From assembly GCF_014695575.1 (NCBI RefSeq), contig NZ_JACJOO010000079.1:37357-101356 (forward strand): a DNA stretch of 64,000 nucleotides, given 5' to 3'. Shown here piece after piece: positions 17,802 through 26,996 of this stretch; the stretch's first letter is position 1, and the number at the start of each line of letters is the position of its first letter. The notes below the pieces were generated by a model, which saw nothing but the letters and a program-made list of their open reading frames with translations, ran no database searches and was not told the DNA's origin. The translations under genes were made by a program, and so were the position numbers. The stretch is from Leptolyngbya sp. FACHB-8 (GTDB taxonomy: Bacteria; Cyanobacteriota; Cyanobacteriia; Elainellales; Elainellaceae).

Positions 17802-17882
17802 ACGGCAGAATCCATACGGCAGACGTGGTCCCTTCTGGTTGATGAGGGTAAGCTAAGGGAAGCACATCAATTCAGAGCAGCC

Positions 17883-18686
17883 ATGGGTGGCGAAGGTTCA
17901 ATTGCGCGTAGCTTTATGATGATGAGCTTCCTGACGGCAGCTCTTCTCATGGGTGTGCAGGGAGTTCAGGAGCTAGCTTTTACCCCCCCACAGCAGGGAA
18001 CAACGACAACTTCTGCAAATTCCCCCGGATGGGGTCAGCGTATCCAATCAGCCCTGGGCCCAGCGTCTGTGCCTGCCTCCACCGAAGGATCTCAAAATTT
18101 CCCTCAAGGGACTCAGCCAGTCATGGCCCAGGCAGGAGGAGCAGGGGGCACAGCTTCGAGTTCTGCGGGGCCAGCTCCCAGTCAGATCCAACCACCGCTA
18201 CCCTCGCCACCCCGGCCGGGATTAGCCGCACACTTAACAGGTGAGTTTGTACCTGCAGCCGCCCAACTTTCTACCCTCCTCAATCCATTACCCGAGCGGA
18301 TTGTGCAAGTCATTGTGGATTTAAGCGATCGCCACGTCTACCTTTACAAAGGCACCGAACAAATCGGCAGCTATCCGGTCGCTATCGGCAAAGATGGCTG
18401 GGAAACTCCCACGGGACGCTTTCAGGTGATTGATATGCAGGTCGATCCCCACTGGCAGCACCCGATCACCCGTACAGATGTCCCCCCCGGCCCCGGAAAT
18501 CCCTTGGGCTCCCGCTGGGTTGCCTTTCTGCCGATGCAGGACGGCGTGATTGGTTTCCATGGCACCTATCAGACTGACTTAATTGGGCAAGCCGTTTCCC
18601 ACGGCTGTATTCGGATGCAGAATGCAGATATTGAGGCCATGTATCAACACCTGGCACCCGGTGTACCCGTGATTGTGCGCCAATAA
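17883..18686 (+). CDS. L,D-transpeptidase (YkuD family)
   Basis: A 267-residue protein with an N-terminal signal or anchor helix, a low-complexity Gln/Ser/Pro linker, and a YkuD catalytic domain from about residue 140. It begins VQVIVDLSDRHVYLYKG and ends with the active-site motif HGTYQTDLIGQAVSHGCIRM, in which His and Cys of SHGCIRM are catalytic. Such enzymes form 3-3 cross-links in peptidoglycan or attach proteins to it. It follows the SPOR-domain gene, another cell-wall protein, with a palindrome between. Confidence 0.93.
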   Translation: MGGEGSIARSFMMMSFLTAALLMGVQGVQELAFTPPQQGTTTTSANSPGWGQRIQSALGPASVPASTEGSQNFPQGTQPVMAQAGGAGGTASSSAGPAPSQIQPPLPSPPRPGLAAHLTGEFVPAAAQLSTLLNPLPERIVQVIVDLSDRHVYLYKGTEQIGSYPVAIGKDGWETPTGRFQVIDMQVDPHWQHPITRTDVPPGPGNPLGSRWVAFLPMQDGVIGFHGTYQTDLIGQAVSHGCIRMQNADIEAMYQHLAPGVPVIVRQ

Positions 18687-18720
18687 CCTCATCGGCTGGG
18701 CAGCAATTCTCATCTTGAAA

Positions 18721-18769
18721 TTGAAGCCTGAAAATAGCCCGCCTTCGGCGGGCCATTTTCAGGCTTCAA
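18721..18769. repeat. First of two fused palindromes
   Basis: TTGAAGCCTGAAAATAGCCC and complement with one mismatch, tip CGCCTTCGGCG. Its right end shares GCTTCAA with the next palindrome. Confidence 0.85.
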
Positions 18770-18815
18770 AGGCGAGAGGCCGCGCCCGACGGGCGCGGCC
18801 TCTCGCCTTTGAAGC
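18763..18815. repeat. Second of two fused palindromes
   Basis: GCTTCAAAGGCGAGAGGCCG and perfect complement, tip GCCCGACGGGC. The first 7 nt are also the last 7 nt of the preceding palindrome, so the stems compete at their bases. It lies between convergent genes. Confidence 0.85.
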
Positions 18816-18881
18816 TCATAATGGAAATTGCTGTCGTCTGGGTACTATAGCTGCATTGTGAGCAAGGTAGCCACACACTTC

Positions 18882-20246
18882 TCATTTCTGCGCGGCGAAG
18901 TGACGACAGTGTTGTAAGAAGCGCTCAGGCAGTTCGAGCCGATCGCCCCAATGCATGTGTAAGTACGAGGCATGAAGGGTAGGCGATCGCCATCCCTCCC
19001 CACCCAATGCTTTTCCATCAAACCGTTGCATCTGGTAAAGCGGTGCTTCAGGCAATCCAGTTAGAGACGAGCGATGAAACTCATGGCCCCAAACTTCAGT
19101 TTCAGCTTGAACAAGGGGGCTATCCTGCTGGGCGATCGCTCGTCGATAACCCAGTGTCAGGCGTGTGCCCATTCGTGTCTCCGTGGGTAACGCTCCTACC
19201 ATGGGCCAGCGTTTTCCTTCAAAATCCGTAATTGCCTGGCTCAGATACATCAGGCCACCGCATTCACCATAGACGGGCATTCCATGGGCGATCGCTGATT
19301 TCACGGATTGCTGAGCCGTCCGATTCTCTGCGAGGGCCTCTGCAAACACCTCTGGGAATCCTCCACCAAAATATAAACCGCTGATATGGGGTGGTAGCTC
19401 CATATCTTGCAGAGGGCTCCAAAAATGTAACTCCGCTCCAAGAGATGCCAAACATTCAAGGTTGTCGGGATAGTAAAAGTTAAAGGCAGCATCACGGGCG
19501 ATGGCGATCGCAACTGATCCAACCGCCGCTTTAGGGGTTTGTGGAGATGACTCCCTACTCCTGCCAGAAGTATTGGACAGAAGCGGAAGTAATTGCTCCC
19601 AATCAAAACTTTCGTGGGCGATCGCGGCCAAATTCTCACACAGCTCCCCCATCTGCTCCAGCTCACCAGTTGGGACTAGGCCCAAGTGACGATCAGGAAT
19701 GGTGATTTGATTATGGCGATGGAGCACACCAAGGATGGGAAGTTGCAGCCCTTCTAATGCTTCTTTGAGAAGAGTGAGGTGGCGATCGCTACCTACACGA
19801 TTCAAAATTACGCCAGCAATTTGAATGCGGGAATCAAAGCTACGGTAGCCGTGGGCGATCGCGGCCACTGAGCGAGAAAGACGGGCACAATCCAATACAA
19901 GTAAGACAGGCACGTGCAGTAAGCGGGCAATATGTGCCGTACTGGCGACATCGTCTGTTCCCGAGGCTCCATCAAACAGCCCCATTACCCCTTCAACAAG
20001 AGTGGCTTCTGCGGTAGTGGAATGTTGAGCAAAGGAGCCTTGCACATAGGATTCCGAAGCCAGCACTGGATCCAGGTTGTAGCAGGGACGGCCTGTGATC
20101 CAACGGTGAAACATGGGGTCAATATAATCTGGCCCTACTTTAAAGGACTGGACATTCACTCCCTTTTGGCGCAGGTAGGCCAGCATTGCCAAGGTAATCG
20201 TTGTTTTGCCAACCCCACTGCGTTCCCCTGCAATAATCAGCGCCAT
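18882..20246 (-). CDS. cbiA: Cobyrinate a,c-diamide synthase
   Basis: A 454-residue amidotransferase of cobalamin synthesis. It uses ATP and glutamine to amidate side chains a and c of cobyrinate. The N-terminal P-loop is GERSGVGKTTITLAMLAYL, with KVGPDYIDPMFH and VEGVMGLFDG following. The C-terminal glutamine amidotransferase-like domain has the nucleophile in YGECGGLMYLSQ. The length and domain order match CobB/CbiA. Other corrinoid genes are not in the window, and no cobalamin riboswitch was recognised upstream. Confidence 0.95.
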   Translation of the reverse strand: MALIIAGERSGVGKTTITLAMLAYLRQKGVNVQSFKVGPDYIDPMFHRWITGRPCYNLDPVLASESYVQGSFAQHSTTAEATLVEGVMGLFDGASGTDDVASTAHIARLLHVPVLLVLDCARLSRSVAAIAHGYRSFDSRIQIAGVILNRVGSDRHLTLLKEALEGLQLPILGVLHRHNQITIPDRHLGLVPTGELEQMGELCENLAAIAHESFDWEQLLPLLSNTSGRSRESSPQTPKAAVGSVAIAIARDAAFNFYYPDNLECLASLGAELHFWSPLQDMELPPHISGLYFGGGFPEVFAEALAENRTAQQSVKSAIAHGMPVYGECGGLMYLSQAITDFEGKRWPMVGALPTETRMGTRLTLGYRRAIAQQDSPLVQAETEVWGHEFHRSSLTGLPEAPLYQMQRFDGKALGGEGWRSPTLHASYLHMHWGDRLELPERFLQHCRHFAAQK

Positions 20247-20310
20247 AATTTCAAGTTCAATGCCGTCTTTATGACCCTATCTTGAAATCAACATTAAAGG
20301 TTTCATGGAC

Positions 20311-20361
20311 CTCCTGCATGAGTCGTTGTGCGGCGAGACCACGCAACGATTCATGCAGGAG
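20311..20361. repeat. Palindromic element, family E copy 1
   Basis: CTCCTGCATGAGTCGTTG pairs imperfectly with CAACGATTCATGCAGGAG around GCGGCGAGACCACG. Its outer arms resemble those of the element at 60226. Confidence 0.75.
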
Positions 20362-20462
20362 CTCTATGCACAAGGCTATGTTTTCGAGAGCAACACAAAG
20401 CACTATCCTGGAAATACCGTAATCCCGACTCCAGGTTAGAAGCCAGCCTTAGATTAAAAGAA

Positions 20463-20489
20463 AGTGCGTGGTGCAAAGCACCACGCACT
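20463..20489 (-). terminator. Palindrome downstream of ndhK
   Basis: AGTGCGTGGTGC-AAA-GCACCACGCACT, a perfect stem with GCAAAGC tip, 26 nt past the ndhK stop codon on the minus strand. Confidence 0.7.
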
Positions 20490-20514
20490 CTAGATTTCGG
20501 TTCCTTGAAGCAGA

Positions 20515-21327
20515 CTACATATTGGTATCGCCCCAGCTATCCTTCATGCGTTCAGAGTTGAGGGGTAAGTAATCATCCAGAGGCTCCTGATTCTCACCGG
20601 TTTGGATAGCAGGCGCAGGCATGCCAATCGCAGCTGCAATTTCGGCAGGTGGCTTGCGGTAGCTAGGAAGCCGCACATAGTCCCCCGTATGGCTCAGAGC
20701 ACCACGGTTCACCTTCATCTTGTGGGATGTAGTGTAGTAGCGGTGAGTAGGTTGCTGAATGCCCCGCTCCTGCAAGGTCTGTGCCGATATTTTCTTCCGC
20801 AGTTTGATAATGGCGTCCATGATGGCTTCTGGGCGAGGAGGGCAGCCAGGAATATAGACGTCAATCGGCAGAATCTTATCCGCCCCCCGCACAGCCGTAG
20901 GAGAGTCAGCACTGAACATTCCCCCCGTAATCATGCAGGCCCCCATCGCAATCACGTACTTGGGGTCGGGCATTTGCTCATAGAGGCGCACCGTAGCCGG
21001 GGCCATCTTCATGTTGAGGGTGCCTGCCAGGATGATCAGATCTGCCTGACGTGGGGCCGCCCGAGGCAGCAAACCAAAGCGGTCAAAATCAAATCGAGAG
21101 CCAATCAGCGCGGCAAATTCAATAAAGCAGCAGGCCGTGCCATAGAGCAACGGCCACAGGCTGGAGAGCCGCGCCCAGTTATACAAATCATCAACCGTCG
21201 TCAGAATGACGTTTTCGGATAATTGTTGCGTTACTTGAGGCGCGCCAATAGGGCTGATGACAGAATTTTCAGAACCTTCGAACGAACCTGTTGCAGAGAG
21301 GTTCGACATTCCATCTGAATAGGTCAT
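20515..21327 (-). CDS. ndhK: NAD(P)H-quinone oxidoreductase subunit K
   Basis: A 270-residue NDH-1 subunit that carries the N2 [4Fe-4S] cluster at the junction of the peripheral and membrane arms in the thylakoid complex. Visible cysteines are the tandem CC in [14 protein letters not shown], one in [10 protein letters not shown] and one in [11 protein letters not shown]. The core is full length, with an extra acidic C-terminal tail. ndhK normally sits between ndhC and ndhJ in cyanobacteria; here neither neighbour is present on either side. A second start (MSNLSATG, 21309) is possible. Confidence 0.95.
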   Translation of the reverse strand: MTYSDGMSNLSATGSFEGSENSVISPIGAPQVTQQLSENVILTTVDDLYNWARLSSLWPLLYGTACCFIEFAALIGSRFDFDRFGLLPRAAPRQADLIILAGTLNMKMAPATVRLYEQMPDPKYVIAMGACMITGGMFSADSPTAVRGADKILPIDVYIPGCPPRPEAIMDAIIKLRKKISAQTLQERGIQQPTHRYYTTSHKMKVNRGALSHTGDYVRLPSYRKPPAEIAAAIGMPAPAIQTGENQEPLDDYLPLNSERMKDSWGDTNM

Positions 21328-21475
21328 GGTGTTGGCTCAGTAAGTCAAGCTCGTTCAACAAGCATGGGTGACGGGGCACCCAGCCGTTGCCCTGTATTGA
21401 GACTGTAAAGAAGAGAAGGGGTTTTCGCCTCTGTCTTTTGGGGGGTTACAAGCTTTTAGGAAAGTTTAACGCCCT

Positions 21476-21536
21476 TAAAGCCAAATTTGGTGTGGGAAGC
21501 ACGGCGGCCGTACTTCCCACACCAAATTTGGCTTTA
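21476..21536. repeat. 61-nt palindrome
   Basis: TAAAGCCAAATTTGGTGTGG and perfect complement, closing near CACGGCGGCCGTA. It lies between ndhK and the next minus-strand gene and may terminate the latter. Confidence 0.8.
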
Positions 21537-21567
21537 TCGGGTACGAGACTCTAGAGGCTTATATTTT

Positions 21568-22125
21568 CTATCTCTCCAGGGTTGCCTCAGGCTCATGGAT
21601 ACCAATTACATAACCATTGCGATCGCCCAACAACAGCGCCTTATCTCCCCGTTGCAACAACTTGGCGATGATTTCCAGAGCTTGTTCGGCAGGAAGCTCA
21701 GCTTTAAAGATGCTGTAGAAATTTTGGTCAACGGCGATCGCATCCACTGATTGCGGCAAATCGGGAACTTGAATGCGACAACGCCGATGGGGATACTGGT
21801 TCACCAGCACCAAGCAGGATGCGGGTTTACGTACAACGGTGGAGGATGGTGTGCCAACACGCATGGCATCCGGTTCTTCAACCCATACGCCATAGCCCCG
21901 GGGCATCTTGGTTAGCACCGTCGATTCATTGCGATAAACCAGCTTGGTGAGGAGGGCGATTGCCTTGCGAGCTTCAGGGGCTACCTGAAAAAAGCTGTAG
22001 AATTGGTCCCCCAGTTGGATAGCCGACAGACGCTGCTCCAGATCAGGGACTTTGACGTGGCAAGTTCTATATTGCTGACGATCAAGCAGGATGTATGACG
22101 GAGAAGGGGCTTTCAATTGGCTCAC
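21568..22125 (-). CDS. Internally duplicated cyanobacterial protein of unknown function
   Basis: A 185-residue protein made of two similar halves of about 80 residues. Half one (about 10-92) reads ILLDRQQYRTCHVKVPDL, GDQFYSFFQVAPEARKAIAL and GYGVWVEEPDA. Half two (about 103-180) reads LVLVNQYPHRRCRIQVPDL, DQNFYSIFKAELPAEQALEI and GYVIGIHEPEA. Shared positions include the CxxxVPDL, FYS-F and G-YxxxxxEP motifs. No signal or membrane helix. It appears to be a conserved cyanobacterial type; the function is unknown. The duplication suggests a two-lobed fold. Confidence 0.8.
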   Translation of the reverse strand: MSQLKAPSPSYILLDRQQYRTCHVKVPDLEQRLSAIQLGDQFYSFFQVAPEARKAIALLTKLVYRNESTVLTKMPRGYGVWVEEPDAMRVGTPSSTVVRKPASCLVLVNQYPHRRCRIQVPDLPQSVDAIAVDQNFYSIFKAELPAEQALEIIAKLLQRGDKALLLGDRNGYVIGIHEPEATLER

Positions 22126-22587
22126 GGTAGGATGCCCCAGAAGGGCAGAGGGACAGGCTTTACATTTCTTCAGGATAAAGCGATTGCGATCAGGATGTCA
22201 CTGTCATAAAGCCTCAGATGGTATGCCTGACGCACTTAAGTTCTCGTGAAATCTACGTTTTAGACTCACGTACAGTTTTCCCCTTCCCATCAAACCTACG
22301 TACGAGTGGCAGGTGCGTGAGTAAAACCCGCCACATCTGGCCATTAACACTCCACAGCAAGCTTGCGTCAGCCGGTGCTGTTTTAGACCTTTCGTTATCG
22401 GTTGTAGAAGGGGTACTGAGTGCCCCTTCTACAACCGATAACTACACATTCCAAAGACGGTCTTGACTTTCCAGCCGACTGGAAGCTTTAGCATGAGTTC
22501 TATAGTCCAATATCCCTACATCCGTGTTCTGTCAGACTTGACAGATGCCGGTGGGATAAATTCTTTAGAGCGTCGGGATAAGCCTCC
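22126..22587. other. Gap upstream of the copper locus
   Basis: Holds a perfect palindrome at 22394-22442 and probably the promoters of the copper genes. No regulator-binding site could be assigned. Confidence 0.5.
22394..22442. repeat. 49-nt palindrome
   Basis: GTTATCGGTTGTAGAAGGGG and perfect complement around TACTGAGTG. Neither neighbouring gene ends near it, so it is not an obvious terminator. Confidence 0.85.
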
Positions 22588-22782
22588 ATGAAACTTGAAT
22601 TGACCGTTCCCAGCATGGCCTGTTCTGCTTGTGTTGACACGATCTCCAAAGCGATCGCCGGAATCGATCCTGCCGCCAAGGTAGAAGCCGACACTAAAAC
22701 CAAGCGGGTCGCCGTCGAGACCGATGCGACTGAAGCCTCGGTTAAGCAGGCCGTTGAAAGCGCAGGGTATCCCGTTAGCTAA
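22588..22782 (+). CDS. Heavy-metal-associated (HMA) copper chaperone
   Basis: A 64-residue single HMA domain: MKLELTVPSMACSACVDTIS carries the MxCxxC metal site, and the C-terminal half has TEASVKQAVESAGYPV, the usual last helix and strand. Atx1/CopZ-type proteins carry Cu(I) to P-type ATPases. It precedes the copper ATPase by about 200 bp, with a palindrome between, which supports a shared role though not necessarily a shared full-length transcript. Confidence 0.92.
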   Translation: MKLELTVPSMACSACVDTISKAIAGIDPAAKVEADTKTKRVAVETDATEASVKQAVESAGYPVS

Positions 22783-22853
22783 GCACCTGCTTCCGTTGCA
22801 GCTCGCGAACGAAAGCGGCAATACCCTTTTGCTCCGTTTGATACCCTTCTGAG

Positions 22854-22895
22854 AAAGTTGTTTTTTCGTGCGCTTATGCATGAAAAAACAACTTT
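22854..22895. repeat. Palindrome between chaperone and copA
   Basis: AAAGTTGTTTTTTCGTGCG pairs with an imperfect complement around CTTATGC. The stem end resembles the palindrome at 34258 (TTTTTCGTGCGC). It may attenuate or stabilise the copper transcript. Confidence 0.7.
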
Positions 22896-22989
22896 TACCA
22901 GATCTTTCACCCCCCTTCAAGGCGCAGGAGGTACGATGCATTCCCCTGCACGATTGGAGCCGGGAGACATTTTTAACAGGGAAAACGTC

Positions 22990-25281
22990 ATGACAACCGA
23001 CCGCCTCCAACTCCAGGGCATGAGTTGTGCTGCCTGCGCTCGCAACGTCGAAACGGCTATTCAGAGTGTGCCCGGCGTTCAGGAAGCTAGCGTTAACTTT
23101 GGGGCAGAGCAGGCAACGATCACCTTCGATGATCGGGTGACTGACCTGGACGCCATTCAGCGGGCGATCGCCGATGCTGGTTATGGCGCTTCCCCCCTGG
23201 TGGAATTTGGTGCGGGGGAACCTGACACCCAGCAGGACACAACTCATCAGGCAGAGCAGCAACTCCTATTTCGCAAGGTGATCTTCGGGGGCATTATCAG
23301 CGCCATTCTGGTAGTGGGCTCCCTGCCAGCCATGACCGGGCTAAGTATCCCCGGTTTCCCGATGTGGCTGCACAATTCTTGGGTGCAATGGGTGCTGTCT
23401 ACCCCCGTGATGGTGTGGTGTGGGCAGAGCTTTTTTACAGGGGCATGGAAAGCCTTTAAGCGCCATGCAGCCGACATGAACACCCTGGTGGCTCTGGGTA
23501 CTGGAACCGCCTATCTGTATTCCCTTTTTGTCACCTTGTTCCCTCAGGTCATTCGCGCCCAGGGTTTGGAACCGGCTGTATATTACGAAGCCGCGGTGGT
23601 CATCATCACGCTGATTTTGCTGGGCCGCTTTTTAGAGAGCCGTGCCCGTAGCCAAACCTCCAACGCCATTCGGCAATTGATGGGGTTGCAGGCAAAAACA
23701 GCACGGGTCATTCGTCAGGGGCAGGAGCAGGACATCCCGCTTCAAGAGGTGGCGGTGGGAGATGTGATTGTAGTGCGACCTGGGGAGAAAATTCCTGTGG
23801 ATGGGGTGGTACTGGAAGGGCGATCGGCGGTAGATGAGTCGATGGTAACCGGGGAACCCATACCGACAACCAAGGAAATGGGCGACGAAGTCATCGGAGC
23901 CACCATTAACAAAACTGGCAGCTTCCGCTTCCGGGCCTCGCGAGTTGGGCGGGATACGGTGCTGGCACAGATTGTAAAGCTGGTGCAGGAAGCACAAGGT
24001 TCTAAAGCGCCGATTCAAAAATTGGCGGATCAGGTCACGGGTTGGTTTGTACCAGTTGTGATGGCGATCGCCATTCTCACCTTCCTGATCTGGTTCAACC
24101 TGATGGGCAACACCACGCTAGCCCTGATTACCACAGTGGGCGTGCTGATTATCGCCTGCCCCTGCGCCCTGGGTTTGGCAACTCCTACCTCCATCATGGT
24201 AGGTACCGGAAAAGGAGCTGAAAACGGCATCCTCATCAAGGGGGCGGAAAGCCTGGAGCTGGCTCATAAACTCAAAACCATTGTGCTGGATAAAACGGGT
24301 ACCCTGACCCAGGGAAAACCCGTCGTCACCGACTATACAACTGTGACAGGCACAGCTCACCAGAACGAAATCCGCTTGCTACGAATGGCGGCGGCTGTCG
24401 AACGCAGCTCTGAGCATCCATTAGCGGAGGCCATCGTGCAGTACGCTGCACGGCAGGGAGTTGACCTGACGGATTTACCCAAGGTGGAAGGATTTGAGGC
24501 GATCGCTGGCATGGGCGTCCAGGGCGACGTCAACGACCACCGGGTGCAGATCGGCACCCGACACTGGATGGAAAGCCTGAAAATCCCCACCCAATCCCTC
24601 GCTGCTTTACAACAAACCTGGGAAAATCAGGCCAAAACCACCGCCTGGATTGCCGTTGATGGACAGGTGGAAGCACTGGTTGGTATTGCCGATGCCTTGA
24701 AAGAATCCTCGGCAGCAACCGTGCGATCGCTGCAACGCATGGGTCTTGAGGTGGTGATGCTGACTGGAGATAACCGACAGACGGCAGAGGCGATCGCCCA
24801 TGACGTTGGTATTACCCGCGTCTTGGCCAATGTGCGCCCTGATCAGAAGGCCAATCAGATCAAAGCTCTGCAAGCCGAAGGCAAAGTGGTGGCGATGGTG
24901 GGGGACGGAATTAATGATGCTCCTGCTTTGGCCCAAGCTGATGTGGGTATTGCCATTGGTACCGGGACGGATGTAGCGATCGCTGCCAGTGACATTACCC
25001 TCATTTCCGGCGACCTCCAGGGGATTGTAACTGCCATTCAACTGAGCCACGCTACCCTCCGCAACATCCGCCAAAATCTCTTCTTCGCCTTTATCTACAA
25101 CGTCGTCGGGATTCCAATTGCGGCAGGAATTCTCTATCCGGCTCTGGGTTGGCTGCTAAACCCTATCATTGCGGGGGCGGCGATGGCGTTCAGTTCCGTC
25201 TCGGTGGTCACTAACGCGCTACGGCTCCGCAACTTTCGCCCTAAACCCATCCATGCTTTTGGAGGTTCCCGTGGTCGATAA
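22990..25281 (+). CDS. copA: Cu(I)-translocating P-type ATPase
   Basis: A 763-residue P1B-1 ATPase. An N-terminal HMA domain ([16 protein letters not shown]) is followed by transmembrane helices, the actuator TGEP motif ([12 protein letters not shown]), the membrane CPC ion site ([13 protein letters not shown]), the phosphorylation site [11 protein letters not shown], the SEHPLAEA nucleotide motif, and the [16 protein letters not shown] hinge. It exports or moves Cu(I) across the plasma or thylakoid membrane (CtaA/PacS-type). ATG at 22990 is chosen: the frame extends up to 22858, but that extension encodes the intergenic palindrome. Confidence 0.96.
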   Translation: MTTDRLQLQGMSCAACARNVETAIQSVPGVQEASVNFGAEQATITFDDRVTDLDAIQRAIADAGYGASPLVEFGAGEPDTQQDTTHQAEQQLLFRKVIFGGIISAILVVGSLPAMTGLSIPGFPMWLHNSWVQWVLSTPVMVWCGQSFFTGAWKAFKRHAADMNTLVALGTGTAYLYSLFVTLFPQVIRAQGLEPAVYYEAAVVIITLILLGRFLESRARSQTSNAIRQLMGLQAKTARVIRQGQEQDIPLQEVAVGDVIVVRPGEKIPVDGVVLEGRSAVDESMVTGEPIPTTKEMGDEVIGATINKTGSFRFRASRVGRDTVLAQIVKLVQEAQGSKAPIQKLADQVTGWFVPVVMAIAILTFLIWFNLMGNTTLALITTVGVLIIACPCALGLATPTSIMVGTGKGAENGILIKGAESLELAHKLKTIVLDKTGTLTQGKPVVTDYTTVTGTAHQNEIRLLRMAAAVERSSEHPLAEAIVQYAARQGVDLTDLPKVEGFEAIAGMGVQGDVNDHRVQIGTRHWMESLKIPTQSLAALQQTWENQAKTTAWIAVDGQVEALVGIADALKESSAATVRSLQRMGLEVVMLTGDNRQTAEAIAHDVGITRVLANVRPDQKANQIKALQAEGKVVAMVGDGINDAPALAQADVGIAIGTGTDVAIAASDITLISGDLQGIVTAIQLSHATLRNIRQNLFFAFIYNVVGIPIAAGILYPALGWLLNPIIAGAAMAFSSVSVVTNALRLRNFRPKPIHAFGGSRGR

Positions 25282-25531
25282 GCTGAAATCTATAACCGCA
25301 AGTTTGCTGGTACTCGGTACCTGGGGGGCGATCGCTTTGACCTCACCCAGCCTTGCCATGCACCCATCCCCTTCCCATGAAACCACCCCAAAGGCAGAAC
25401 CTCAGTTCCGAGCTATTGAACAGCCCCTAGCGGTAAAAATTGGTGTCAATTTAGCCGGGCTTGGGCTGATTGGTGCAGAGCTATGGTGGTTTTTGCTCAG
25501 TAAAAAGCGCTCAACCAACTCCAATTCTTAA
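25271..25531 (+). CDS. Small membrane protein of the copper locus
   Basis: An 86-residue product. GTG at 25271 overlaps the last 11 nt of copA and has GGAGG 5 nt upstream; an in-frame ATG at 25253 is the alternative. There is a signal-like N-terminal helix, a His/Pro-containing loop ([12 protein letters not shown]), and a second helix, [20 protein letters not shown]. This last segment resembles the membrane anchor of cyanobacterial cupredoxin-domain proteins, but the protein ends right after it, so the cupredoxin part is absent. Copper-related by position; function unproven. Confidence 0.65.
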   Translation: MVDKLKSITASLLVLGTWGAIALTSPSLAMHPSPSHETTPKAEPQFRAIEQPLAVKIGVNLAGLGLIGAELWWFLLSKKRSTNSNS

Positions 25532-25749
25532 AAATTACAGTGGATGGTAGATGTGGCGGACCTCGCTTATCCTATCTGATGTGCCTGCTCTACATGTGGT
25601 GGGCTTGCGTAAGTTGTAGGCGTTGCGGGATACTGGCAATCACTATTTCACCCCGAATAGGTGATGCGCAGAGGTTATTCAAGGGGTTTATAGTTGATCA
25701 ATCGAATTTGAAAACAAGGCATCCTAAGAGACAGGATGCAGGAGTTTGT

Positions 25750-25968
25750 ATGGATGCTACGTTCTTGCTTATTGCTGGAATGACTCTCATCTCCAGCTAC
25801 CTCAGTCTCCGCAGTCCTGAGGTTTTTGCTCTACTGTTTTTTGTTACGTCTGTGTTTGGGCTTATCGTCAGTTTCGTTATCGCCCCTACCCTTTTGCAGA
25901 CCTTCGTTCTGCTCTTTGGCTTGTACTGGATCTACAAGCTGTGGCGCACCAGCCCAACCCTGATTTAG
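25750..25968 (+). CDS. Small hydrophobic membrane protein
   Basis: A 72-residue protein with about three closely packed hydrophobic segments: FLLIAGMTLISSYL, VFALLFFVTSVFGLIVSFVI and FVLLFGLYWIYKLW. AGGAG lies 7-11 nt before the ATG. The same frame opens further upstream at 25540 but that part is not membrane-like and has no supporting signal. No family was recognised. It may or may not belong to the copper locus. Confidence 0.55.
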   Translation: MDATFLLIAGMTLISSYLSLRSPEVFALLFFVTSVFGLIVSFVIAPTLLQTFVLLFGLYWIYKLWRTSPTLI

Positions 25969-26052
25969 GCACTCGACCGCCTAAAGTCGTGCTGAAGCTA
26001 GACGCATTTGAGGCGCTTTGCATGAAGCTACCCAAGTATCGGTTGTTCCATT

Positions 26053-26922
26053 TCAGTTTTTCCTGCTTGTCCGGATGGCTGTCAGCAGTTCCTGATGGAC
26101 CTCAGCAGAAGCGGCAATCACCAAACCCGGACGGCCATAGTCCGTGCAGGTATGCAATGGAGGAGGAACTTCTCCATCATGCGTAGTGACAATACAACCT
26201 AATTCCTGAGCCATAAAGGCTAATAACGCCCCATCAATAAATTTGCCGGCCCGAATTACCACTCCCGTCAGTTCGCCACTCAAAATACCGTTGACATTGG
26301 GAATGTTGACGTCCTTTGAGTAATCGGTCTCCGTACATAACACCTGGTAGTGGTGGGGTAGAATCGCGGCCAGGTGAGTCATGCCCAGCCCAAGCAACAA
26401 GGTAGGTTTATAGGTCATTACCTGTAGGGGTTGGGCTTGCTCCAAGCCTTCATCCAGGGAACCTTCCCAGATTCCCTCACCTTGAAGTGCGTAGGTGAAG
26501 GTGTTCAGGGCCGGGGTGAGAGCGATCGCTCCTGCAAACTCATCCCGATTCAAAATTCCTAACAGGATTTGATAATTGGGATGTCCATCCAGGTAATAGC
26601 GGGTGCCATCAATGGGGTCGAGGGTGACCAGATAATCGTCCTGCGGCCCCAGAGTAATGGCCCGAAAATACTTCGTGTTATAGGTCTGCTCATACTCCTC
26701 CCCATAGAAGCGGATGTTCGGAAAGGTTCCTAACAGTGCTACCTCAACCAGGGTTTGAATCGACAGATCCGCATCACTCAACGCCGCACCAAAGGTACTA
26801 TCAAAGCCATCTTTGGCAGGGCGATCGCGAATAAACGGTTGAATCTGCTTTGCGTAGGAGGCGGCGACCTTCAGATAGGGAAAGAGCGCTTCTAGAATCT
26901 GACGAGGGGTCGGAGAGTTCAT
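26053..26922 (-). CDS. Inositol monophosphatase superfamily protein
   Basis: A 289-residue member of the lithium-sensitive, Mg-dependent phosphatase fold. Metal-binding motifs are FYGEEYEQ (conserved Glu) and LDPIDGTRYY (DPIDGT motif). A third region, NVNGILSGELTGVVIRAGKF, corresponds to the C-terminal part of the fold but is divergent from the classical WD-x-A-G motif. Family members act on inositol phosphate, fructose bisphosphate or 3'-phosphoadenosine phosphate; the substrate is open. ATG at 26922 (MNSPTPRQ) is preferred over the in-frame 26979 start. Confidence 0.85.
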   Translation of the reverse strand: MNSPTPRQILEALFPYLKVAASYAKQIQPFIRDRPAKDGFDSTFGAALSDADLSIQTLVEVALLGTFPNIRFYGEEYEQTYNTKYFRAITLGPQDDYLVTLDPIDGTRYYLDGHPNYQILLGILNRDEFAGAIALTPALNTFTYALQGEGIWEGSLDEGLEQAQPLQVMTYKPTLLLGLGMTHLAAILPHHYQVLCTETDYSKDVNIPNVNGILSGELTGVVIRAGKFIDGALLAFMAQELGCIVTTHDGEVPPPLHTCTDYGRPGLVIAASAEVHQELLTAIRTSRKN

Positions 26923-26996
26923 ACAGGATAGTGAATGCTGAAGGGATGAAAGAGCCAATTGTCTGGGAAAAGGGTACAAGGTCAGGCTTGATGAGA

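Noticed and set aside
19932..20285. Plus-strand frame opposite the cobyrinate synthase N-terminus
   Set aside because: Antisense shadow; the minus-strand P-loop is unmistakable.
22516..23262. Minus-strand frame of 248 codons across the copper locus
   Set aside because: Antisense to the HMA chaperone and copA, which have intact metal motifs, and it crosses a palindrome.
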